Assembly: GCA_947632525.1 (NCBI GenBank)
Contig: CANRPQ010000004.1
Location: 1 to 31,407, forward strand
Reading direction: 5' to 3'
Length of the DNA: 31,407 nucleotides
Source: an uncultured Clostridia bacterium
GTDB lineage: Bacteria; Bacillota; Clostridia; TANB77; CAG-508
The notes beneath the pieces were generated by a model. The model was not told the DNA's origin, did not search any database, and saw nothing but the letters and a program-made list of their open reading frames with translations. Positions 9,404-15,657 of the stretch are shown piece by piece (the first letter of the stretch is position 1; the number at the start of each line of letters is the position of its first letter). Made by a program: the position numbers and the translations under genes.

Positions 9404-9481
9404 ATTTTTTCCTCCTTAATCCTTTTATTTTTATTTTATTTTAATATCTCACTTGAGATAATTTTAAAATCTTTTTGATTT

Positions 9482-9883
9482 TTATCTTAATAAAATAATT
9501 ATTAATCTCCATATACCAAATGCTCCAAAAATTACAGTACAACCGGCTACATATGGTATTATAGATTCTTTTATTTTACTCTTTTGTTCTACACTTCCTG
9601 TAATAAATTGTATACCTAAAATTAGTCCTACAATTATTGCTATTATTATTCCTAAAATTAAAAATACGTTGTATATAACATCAACTATTGACTTCATTTT
9701 ATCATTGGCAAATGCTGAATTAATTTTTGAATGTGATTGATCTTTTCCGCTTTCTATAAAATCATCTGCTCCAGAAACCATATTACTAATTGTTGATGCA
9801 TATATAATAGTTGACATTGTTGTCATCATTACCAGTACTAATATAATTACAGAAAGCACTTTTGACATTTTACGTCTTTTCAT
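9482..9883 (-). CDS. VirB2/T4SS-pilin-like protein, paralogue 2
   Basis: A 133-residue protein with a signal peptide (1 to about 30, ending near IIYASTISN) and two membrane helices at about 68-92 and 107-132. They are joined by a loop related to, but more divergent than, that of its neighbours (GIQFITGSVEQKSKIKESI). It keeps the G-x-G-S-x-E/Q-K core of the T4SS pilin family. The three paralogues share architecture but little sequence outside the loop, so they are old duplicates rather than recent copies. It may be a minor pilin or a structural variant. It lies 78 bp upstream of paralogue 3 and 68 bp downstream of paralogue 1. Confidence 0.72.
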   Translation of the reverse strand: MKRRKMSKVLSVIILVLVMMTTMSTIIYASTISNMVSGADDFIESGKDQSHSKINSAFANDKMKSIVDVIYNVFLILGIIIAIIVGLILGIQFITGSVEQKSKIKESIIPYVAGCTVIFGAFGIWRLIIILLR

Positions 9884-9951
9884 AGCTCTCTACTCCTTTT
9901 ATTATATTACATTTTTTTTACTTTTTCAATTACTTTTTATATACTTTTGTA

Positions 9952-10356
9952 TTAAATAGTACTTGCTTGATTTACTAGCGGAATTACAATATTATTAATT
10001 ATTTGTAAAATAGTTATAATGCCTACTATAAATATTACACCTATTACATAAGAGAGCATTGTCTTTTTGTATTCTGCTTTTTCTTGTACACTTCCTATCA
10101 TGTATTTTACTCCTATAATACTTAAAGTTATAACAGAAATAATAATTCCAATTACAGATATTGTATCAACAATTGGTTTTGCCTTATTTGTAAGCTTAGC
10201 TACATCTGCATCTAATGCCGTACCAGGTTTGTATTTGTCTGGATTTTCAATAGGGTCATAACTTGTTGCCATACTATAACTAGGTATAATAGTTATTACT
10301 AATAAACTTAAAATCATTAAAATAAGTATCATTAAATAACTTTTTTTATGAATCAT
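9952..10356 (-). CDS. VirB2/T4SS-pilin-like protein, paralogue 1 (promoter-proximal)
   Basis: A 134-residue protein with a signal peptide (1 to about 30, ending near SYSMATSYD), a Pro/Asp-rich extracellular stretch, and two membrane helices at about 66-87 and 103-128. The loop between them, GVKYMIGSVQEKAEYKKTM, is the T4SS pilin signature. It is the first gene of the locus in transcription order. AAAGGA lies shortly before the ATG, and a near-consensus sigma-A promoter is placed about 40 bases upstream (10395-10423). Confidence 0.8.
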   Translation of the reverse strand: MIHKKSYLMILILMILSLLVITIIPSYSMATSYDPIENPDKYKPGTALDADVAKLTNKAKPIVDTISVIGIIISVITLSIIGVKYMIGSVQEKAEYKKTMLSYVIGVIFIVGIITILQIINNIVIPLVNQASTI

Positions 10357-10394
10357 TTTACTTTTTCCTTTGCTTGTTTTCGATATTATCTTAT

Positions 10395-10423
10395 ATTATA
10401 TATCATTTTTTCATATTTTTCAA
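10395..10423 (-). promoter_or_regulatory. Sigma-A promoter for the pilin/T4SS operon
   Basis: The -35 is TTGAAA (10418-10423), the spacer is exactly 17 bp, and the -10 is a perfect TATAAT (10395-10400), reading on the minus strand toward the first pilin. The expected start of transcription is near 10388, about 30 bases before the ATG at 10356. Confidence 0.72.
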
Positions 10424-10528
10424 GTGTTTTACGTAATATTATGATAGCACACATTTTTTCTATTTTTACAATTGTTATCTAAATGTCATTAAAATGTAAT
10501 ATTTTTGTAATATTTTCCTTTCATGCAG

Positions 10529-10562
10529 AAAAGCAACTAGGATTAAAATAATCCTAATTGCT
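10529..10562 (-). terminator. Terminator after the Spo0E-like gene
   Basis: A 14-bp stem (10532-10545 with 10549-10562, one wobble pair in the RNA) with a 3-base loop, followed on the minus strand by TTTTC. It separates the Spo0E-like gene from the T4SS promoter. Confidence 0.75.
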
Positions 10563-10586
10563 CATCTATATATTTATTTATAGGCA

Positions 10587-10775
10587 TTAGTTATTTGCCA
10601 CAAGCTTTTTACTTTTGTTTTTCTCTTTTTTAGATAGTTTTATTTGTGAACTATAGTATTGTGCAATTAGTTCATCTAATTCCACACTAATTTGATAAGT
10701 AATGTTATAATCTGGCTCATTTAAGATACTGTAATTTAATTTTTCTCTTAATTTACAAATTTCCTCATTTAACAT
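10587..10775 (-). CDS. Spo0E-family aspartyl-phosphate phosphatase-like protein
   Basis: A 62-residue protein when started at the ATG at 10775, which has AAGGGAG 8 bases upstream. The longer frame from 10823 has no ribosome site and overlaps the promoter. It is built as a helical hairpin: residues 1-20 (EEICKLREKLN) and then ISVELDELIAQYY, which carries the S-x-E-L-D-x-L-I core of Spo0E-like proteins. These dephosphorylate Spo0A~P (or related response regulators) and delay sporulation. Length and motif both fit. A promoter (10822-10850) and a terminator (10529-10562) make it a single-gene unit. Confidence 0.75.
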   Translation of the reverse strand: MLNEEICKLREKLNYSILNEPDYNITYQISVELDELIAQYYSSQIKLSKKEKNKSKKLVANN

Positions 10776-10821
10776 ACGAATCACTCCCTTTTTTCTAGTT
10801 TTTCTTCTTCTGTATATATCC

Positions 10822-10850
10822 AAAATACCATATTTTTACAAATTAGTCAA
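10822..10850 (-). promoter_or_regulatory. Sigma-A promoter for the Spo0E-like gene
   Basis: The -35 is TTGACT (10845-10850), the spacer is 17 bp, and the -10 is TATTTT (10822-10827) with an extended TGG just before it, reading on the minus strand. A Spo0A-box heptamer (TGTCGAA on the minus strand, 10921-10927) lies about 70 bases upstream of the -35. Confidence 0.6.
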
Positions 10851-10974
10851 TCGATTTTTGCCTATTTTGTAGTATTTACGGGAATTTTCGTATGACATTT
10901 TTTTATTGTTTTTTACTTTTTTCGACACAGTTTTACTTTTTTCGATTTGTTTTGTTATAAATCATCATAATTTT

Positions 10975-12252
10975 CTATTCATTTGGTTCAATAATAGATA
11001 TAGCTTCATTTTCTTCTTTAAATATATCTTTTAATACCGCTTCTGCATATTCTTTACTAACAGTTTCAAATTCTTCTATATAATCAAAGCTATTAATTCC
11101 TTTCATGCTGTCTGCTAAAAACATTCTGCTAATATCTGCTACGCTATTATATTCGACTACATAGTCTCCATATATTTTCTTTTTTATGCGGTTAAAGTGT
11201 TCATCGTCTAATCCATTTTCTTGCATTTTTTGTATAGTTTCATCTATTTTTTGTTTTACTAATTTTGGATCTTTTGAAAATCCAGATATTAAGATATGTG
11301 CATATTGGTCGGTAAATTCATAATCTAAGTCTGGTTGCGATAATAGTGTTCCATTTTCATAAAGTTGTTGATATAAATTTGAGCTTTTTCCTATTATCAT
11401 ATTTAATAAAATTTCAATTGCAATGTGTTTTTGTATTATATTTTCTTTATTGTTTTGTGTATCTTTATAGCCAATCATAAACATTGGTGTGCTTACTTCC
11501 ATTTTGCTTACTTTTTCACTTTTATTTTTTTCATTTTCTTTTGGTGGATAAATTCTTTTGATTTCTCCTTGATTTTCTTTTGGTAGTAATCTATTTTTTA
11601 TTTCTTGTAGTATTTGCTCTGGTTCAAAATCTCCACAAATTACCATTGTCATGTTAGATGGATTATAGAATGTGTTATAGCATTTGTATAGTACATCTGG
11701 TGTTATTTTGCTAATAGATTCTATACTTCCTGCAATGTCTATTTTTATTGGATTTTCTTTGTACAAGCAATCTAGAGCGTTCATGTATAACTGCCAAGAA
11801 GGGTCATCATCATACATGTTAATTTCTTGTCCTATAATTCCTTTTTCCTTTTCTACATTTTCATCAGTAAAGTATGGATGTTGTACATAATCCATTAGCT
11901 CATCCAAGCCTTCATAAAAGTTATCTGTACATTCAAAAAGGTATGCTGTATGGTCATTTGTTGTATATGCATTTGCGTCAATTCCTAATGCCATTAGTGT
12001 GTCTAGACTATTTGTTCCATTTGGTTGTTCAAACATTTTATGTTCTAAAAAGTGTGCTACTCCGTCTGGAATAAATACTTCTTCACCTGTTTGTGGCATT
12101 ATAAAACGATTATCAATAGAACCAAAGTGTGTACCCCAAATAATGTATTTCTTTTTTGTGTTTTTCTTAGGAACTATTATTATAGTCATTCCATTTTCAA
12201 GTTTTTCAATATAGGCTTTTTCTTTTATTTTTAAGCTTTCTATTATTTTCAT
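10975..12252 (-). CDS. ymfH: M16-family zinc peptidase, catalytic member of the pair (YmfH-like)
   Basis: A 425-residue insulinase-like (M16) metallopeptidase. The inverted zinc motif HFLEH lies at 67-71, and the downstream glutamates E136 and E143 (EKGIIGQEI) match the third zinc ligand region. It therefore looks catalytically competent. It forms a pair with the upstream M16 homologue that lacks the motif, the arrangement of Bacillus ymfF-ymfH. Such pairs are expected to act as heterodimers on small peptides. The substrate is unknown. AAAGGA lies 10 bases before the ATG. The two genes are separated by a 239-bp gap holding an inverted-repeat element. Confidence 0.88.
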   Translation of the reverse strand: MKIIESLKIKEKAYIEKLENGMTIIIVPKKNTKKKYIIWGTHFGSIDNRFIMPQTGEEVFIPDGVAHFLEHKMFEQPNGTNSLDTLMALGIDANAYTTNDHTAYLFECTDNFYEGLDELMDYVQHPYFTDENVEKEKGIIGQEINMYDDDPSWQLYMNALDCLYKENPIKIDIAGSIESISKITPDVLYKCYNTFYNPSNMTMVICGDFEPEQILQEIKNRLLPKENQGEIKRIYPPKENEKNKSEKVSKMEVSTPMFMIGYKDTQNNKENIIQKHIAIEILLNMIIGKSSNLYQQLYENGTLLSQPDLDYEFTDQYAHILISGFSKDPKLVKQKIDETIQKMQENGLDDEHFNRIKKKIYGDYVVEYNSVADISRMFLADSMKGINSFDYIEEFETVSKEYAEAVLKDIFKEENEAISIIEPNE

Positions 12253-12298
12253 TTACTAAAATTCCTTTCATAATTTTTATTTATTAAAGCTTTTTTAT

Positions 12299-12472
12299 TT
12301 ATTATTAACATTTCTATGATAATAGTGCAATCCGCGTAGCGACCAACCGTAGCGAAGCGAAGGGCGATTGAAGCAGTCATCATATTAGTTTGCGCCAAAA
12401 GCGAAGCTTTTGTGTGCATTAGGAGACCTGCGACAACAAGGATAAACGATATCATAGAAATGTTAATAATAA
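12299..12472. mobile_element. MITE-like or structured-RNA element with 22-bp perfect terminal inverted repeats
   Basis: The 22 bases at 12299-12320 are an exact inverted copy of 12451-12472. They bracket about 130 bp that is clearly richer in G+C than anything around it. The core contains a perfect hairpin AAAAGC-GAA-GCTTTT (12397-12411), a duplicated CGTAGCGA (about 12334 and 12348) and a CAATC/GATTG pair enclosing the duplicated part. There is no transposase, so a non-autonomous element or an interspersed structured RNA is likely. The short minus-strand frame across it (12249-12455) looks spurious. It lies between two genes that are normally adjacent. Confidence 0.6.
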
Positions 12473-12491
12473 GAAATTGTGTTTTAATAAA

Positions 12492-13766
12492 TTAATCTTT
12501 TAAAAAGTAAATTGTATTAATTTGAATTTTATTTGCAAGTTCGGTTACTTGCTTACTTGTTACTTCTGAAATGTATTTTTTATAGTCTTCAACTGTTACA
12601 AATCTATCTGATAATTCTTGTCCATAGTAATAGGTAATTTCTGTGTCTTGTTCTTCTGTAATACTATCTATAGATGCAATTATTAATTTTTTTGCATTTT
12701 CTAAGTCCTCTTCTGAAAATTTTCCGTTTTTCATGTCCTCTAATTGTTCCTTTATGGTGTCTAATGCTTTTTTATAATTTTGTATTTCTATTCCACATCT
12801 TATAAAAATGCTACTTTTTGGCTTTAGATAGCTTGATCCGGCAGTATATGCTAGGCTTTGCTTTTCACGAACATTTTGAAATAATTTAGAATTGGCTCCA
12901 CCACCTAAAATTGCACTATAAACAGATGCAACGTAACGAGAATTTTCTTGTGTATCTTTAATGTCTAATCCTATTACTAATTTTCCTTGTGTTACTTGCA
13001 TGCTTTCTTCTACTGTATTTACTTCTATGTCTTCTTTTTGTTCGGTTTTTTCATTGTTAACTATATACTGTGGCTTTCTTTCTTGTAATTTTTTAATATT
13101 GCTATTTTGTTTGATTTGTTCTGATAATTCTTTTGAATTAATTCTTCCTGAGCAAAATATATCAATTTTGCAATTTGCTATTAGTTGTTGATATTGTTTA
13201 TATAGTGTTTCTGGAGTGATTTTTTCTAAGTCTTCTACATAACCAAATTTATATAAACCATAAGGCTTATTTTTAAACATTTCTTCAATGCATCTATCAT
13301 ATGCATATTTTGCCTTATTATCTATTTTAGATTCTATAATTTGTTTTAGATTTTTCTTTTCACCTTCTACATATTCTGGTTTAAATGTTCCATTTACTGT
13401 AAGTGGATTAAAGGCTATATCTAATATTATAGAAATGCATTTTTCGGTTAGGTTTTCTGGTTCTGGTAAAAATTCATCACTTAAGGTTTCTAAATAAAAT
13501 TTTAGAACGTGATTATCTCCCGTTTTTTCTATACCACAGTTAAAGCTTGCTCCATACATTCCTTCTAATTGTTTGCTGATTTGTTCTTGTGTTTGTAAAT
13601 TTTGTGTTCCCCTTCTTAAAACTGCGCCTATTAGTGCGTTTAGCGTTGTAGTTTCTCTTTGTAGTGGTATGGTAAGAAAAACCGCATATAAATTGGTTTT
13701 AAAATTTTCTGTATGAAGGTTATGAAGAGTTATACCCTGCTTTATTTCTTCTTTTTGATAATTCAT
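12492..13766 (-). CDS. ymfF: M16-family peptidase homologue lacking the zinc motif (YmfF-like)
   Basis: A 424-residue M16-fold protein. The position of the HxxEH motif reads LNALIGAVLRRGTQ, so zinc binding and catalysis are lost, as in the non-catalytic partner of M16 heterodimers. The C-terminal half keeps the M16 dimerisation-type segment (LGGGANSKLFQNVREKQSLAYTAG region, about 290-315), whose R/Y pair binds substrate in trans. This supports a heterodimer with the downstream YmfH-like protein. GAGGA precedes the ATG at 13766. It is followed by the GC-rich element and then by the catalytic partner. Confidence 0.85.
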   Translation of the reverse strand: MNYQKEEIKQGITLHNLHTENFKTNLYAVFLTIPLQRETTTLNALIGAVLRRGTQNLQTQEQISKQLEGMYGASFNCGIEKTGDNHVLKFYLETLSDEFLPEPENLTEKCISIILDIAFNPLTVNGTFKPEYVEGEKKNLKQIIESKIDNKAKYAYDRCIEEMFKNKPYGLYKFGYVEDLEKITPETLYKQYQQLIANCKIDIFCSGRINSKELSEQIKQNSNIKKLQERKPQYIVNNEKTEQKEDIEVNTVEESMQVTQGKLVIGLDIKDTQENSRYVASVYSAILGGGANSKLFQNVREKQSLAYTAGSSYLKPKSSIFIRCGIEIQNYKKALDTIKEQLEDMKNGKFSEEDLENAKKLIIASIDSITEEQDTEITYYYGQELSDRFVTVEDYKKYISEVTSKQVTELANKIQINTIYFLKD

Positions 13767-13831
13767 GTGATTTCCTCTTTTCTTTTTATCTTGTTAACAC
13801 ATGTCTATATTATAGTCTATTTTTTGGAAAT

Positions 13832-14272
13832 TTATACAAGTAACTTTTTAGCTACTTCATTTATTGTTTTTCCGTCTGCTGATGCTCCTAATTTTTCTTT
13901 TGCTGTTTTCATTACTATTCCCATATCTTTCATAGAGCTAGCACCAAGTTCATTTATAATTTCTTTTACTTTTGCTTCCACTTCTTCTAAAGATAATTGT
14001 TCTGGTAGATATTCATCTAGTATAGAAATCTCTTGTTTTATTTGCTCTATTAAGTCTTGTCTACCACTTTTTTCATAGTCTGGAATTGAGTCTTTTCTTT
14101 TTTTAGATTCTTTTGCTATAATTTCTACAATTTGGTCATCGCTTACTTCTATTTGCTTATCCTTTTCTACTTGTAAGATTGCTGCTCTTACCATTTGTAC
14201 TACATTTTTGCGTACTGTGTTCTTCTCTTTCATAGATTCTTTTAAGTCTTCTAATAATTTTTCTTTTAACAT
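13832..14272 (-). CDS. yqeY: YqeY-like protein (GatB/YqeY domain)
   Basis: A 146-residue helical protein of the YqeY family, which is related to the tail domain of the GatB amidotransferase subunit and is thought to bind tRNA or assist tRNA-dependent steps. Its exact role is not settled. Visible family features are the N-terminal LKEKLLEDLKESMKEKN helix, the PDYEKSGRQDLIEQ segment, ILDEYLPEQLS, and the C-terminal GASSMKDMGIVMK and ADGKTINEVAKK stretches. Length matches the family. It lies directly downstream of rpsU, the usual Firmicute order, though a terminator hairpin lies between them. Confidence 0.9.
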   Translation of the reverse strand: MLKEKLLEDLKESMKEKNTVRKNVVQMVRAAILQVEKDKQIEVSDDQIVEIIAKESKKRKDSIPDYEKSGRQDLIEQIKQEISILDEYLPEQLSLEEVEAKVKEIINELGASSMKDMGIVMKTAKEKLGASADGKTINEVAKKLLV

Positions 14273-14303
14273 AATTTTCCTCCTAATTAATTTAAATTTT
14301 TAC

Positions 14304-14340
14304 AAAAAAGGATTGAAAATTATTTTCATAACCTTCAACC
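14304..14340 (-). terminator. Terminator after rpsU
   Basis: On the minus strand a stem of about 13 pairs (14310-14340, with one bulge and two G-U pairs) has a GAAA tetraloop and is followed by six T. It lies 10 bp after the rpsU stop, so yqeY probably depends on read-through. Confidence 0.65.
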
Positions 14341-14350
14341 CCTATTGTTA

Positions 14351-14521
14351 CTAAAACTTTCTTTTTCTAGCTGCCTCTGATTTTTTCTTTCTTTTTACAC
14401 TTGGTTTTTCATAGTGTTCTCTTTTTCTAACTTCTTGTAATACACCATTTCTTGCACATTGTCTTTTAAATCTTTTTAAGGCATCTTCTATATTACCATT
14501 ATTAACTTTAACTTCTGACAT
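14351..14521 (-). CDS. rpsU: 30S ribosomal protein S21
   Basis: A 56-residue protein from the ATG at 14521. AGGGAGG lies about 12 bases upstream. The longer frame from 14575 would start before the ribosome site and is rejected. The sequence shows the S21 pattern EDALKRFKRQCARNGVLQEV followed by a strongly basic tail (KRKKKSEAARKRKF). S21 binds the small ribosomal subunit near the anti-Shine-Dalgarno end and aids initiation. Length is typical of Firmicutes. It has its own near-consensus promoter at 14610-14638. Confidence 0.95.
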   Translation of the reverse strand: MSEVKVNNGNIEDALKRFKRQCARNGVLQEVRKREHYEKPSVKRKKKSEAARKRKF

Positions 14522-14609
14522 ATTTTTGTTTTCCCTCCCTTCAGTAGTTACACTATTACGTGTGGGATTTTTCAATAGTAAAAGGCTATTTATTCCTAAT
14601 ACGTTCTTT

Positions 14610-14638
14610 ATTATACCTTCATTGATTTATTTTGTCAA
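14610..14638 (-). promoter_or_regulatory. Consensus sigma-A promoter for rpsU
   Basis: The -35 is TTGACA (14633-14638), the spacer is 17 bp, and the -10 is TATAAT (14610-14615), all reading on the minus strand. It matches the sigma-A consensus perfectly, as expected for a ribosomal protein gene. The leader to the ATG at 14521 is about 80 bases. Confidence 0.82.
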
Positions 14639-14652
14639 TACTTTTATGATGT

Positions 14653-15600
14653 CTATTTATCAAATTCGAATAAATCTCCTAAAGGTTTTGCTTCATTTAC
14701 TCTTTTTATTGCTTCTGCAAATAGAGGTGCTATTGATAATACTTTTATTTTATCAATTTGTTTTTCTTTGGTTAATGGTACTGTGTTTGTTGTTACTAGT
14801 TCTTTGATTGGTGAGTTCTGTATTCTTTCAATTGCAGGCCCACATAGAATTCCATGTGTACATGCTGCATAAATTTCTTTTACTCCATGTTCTTGTAATA
14901 TTTTAGCTGCTTCTACCATTGTTCCTGCAGTGCTTACTTCGTCATCAAATATAAGGGCGGTTTGTCCTTTTACATTACCTATAATGTTTGCGGCTACTGC
15001 TCTATCATCATTTCCTGCTCTTCTTTTATCTATTAGCGCCATTGGGCATTTGAAATAAGTAGAGTATTTATATGCCTTTTTAGAACTTCCTGCATCTGTA
15101 GCTACAACTACTTTGTCTTCAATATTCTTTGAATCAAAATATGCTTGTAATAAATGCTGACCTGTTAGCCTATCACATGGAATATTGAAATATGCTTGTA
15201 TAGCTGGATTATGTAAGTCACATGTTATTATTCTGTCAGCACCTGCTGCTTCTAACATTTCTGCAAATAGCCTAGCTGTTACTGGTATACGTGGTTGATC
15301 TTTTTTGTCTGAACGTGAATAGATGTAATAAGGAAGAACTACATTAATTTTTCTTGCTGATGCTCTTTTTGCTGCATCAATCATTATTAGTAATTCCATA
15401 ATTCTTTCATTTACAGGTGGCTCTGTTGTTTGAATTAAATAAATATCTTGTTCTCTTACTGATTCTTTGTATTGTGCAAAATTATTATCATTTGCAAATT
15501 TGTAGCATTCTACTTTTCCCATTGGTAACCCAATAGATTCACATACTTCTTTTGTAAATTCTTCTGCTGTTGGACAAGCAAAAATTTTGATTTGATTCAT
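14653..15600 (-). CDS. prs: Ribose-phosphate pyrophosphokinase (PRPP synthetase), divergent subclass
   Basis: A 315-residue enzyme making PRPP from ribose 5-phosphate and ATP, the entry point to nucleotide, histidine and tryptophan synthesis. It shows the catalytic TCDLHNPAIQAYF segment (H130), DKRRAGND (191-198) and a PRPP loop DDEVSTAGT at 219-227. Several positions differ from the classical enzyme: the loop is DDxxDTAGT in most bacteria, YYIYSRSDKKDQPR replaces the usual YYGYARQDRKxxxR, and the flexible-loop region reads DAGSSKKA. It is clearly Prs, but of a variant subclass. It lies 57 bp downstream of nrdD, probably in the same transcript. Confidence 0.92.
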   Translation of the reverse strand: MNQIKIFACPTAEEFTKEVCESIGLPMGKVECYKFANDNNFAQYKESVREQDIYLIQTTEPPVNERIMELLIMIDAAKRASARKINVVLPYYIYSRSDKKDQPRIPVTARLFAEMLEAAGADRIITCDLHNPAIQAYFNIPCDRLTGQHLLQAYFDSKNIEDKVVVATDAGSSKKAYKYSTYFKCPMALIDKRRAGNDDRAVAANIIGNVKGQTALIFDDEVSTAGTMVEAAKILQEHGVKEIYAACTHGILCGPAIERIQNSPIKELVTTNTVPLTKEKQIDKIKVLSIAPLFAEAIKRVNEAKPLGDLFEFDK

Positions 15601-15657
15601 TTCTTATTCCCCCTATTTTTATTTTTTATAATAAATTATTACTAATTTATATTAAAT

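Noticed and set aside
10523..10823. Longer start of the Spo0E-like gene at 10823
   Set aside because: It would begin inside the -10 region of the promoter and has no ribosome site, whereas 10775 has AAGGGAG.
12249..12455. A 68-codon minus-strand frame across the GC-rich element
   Set aside because: No ribosome site, it overlaps the inverted repeat, has a composition unlike real genes here, and is explained by the element's structure.
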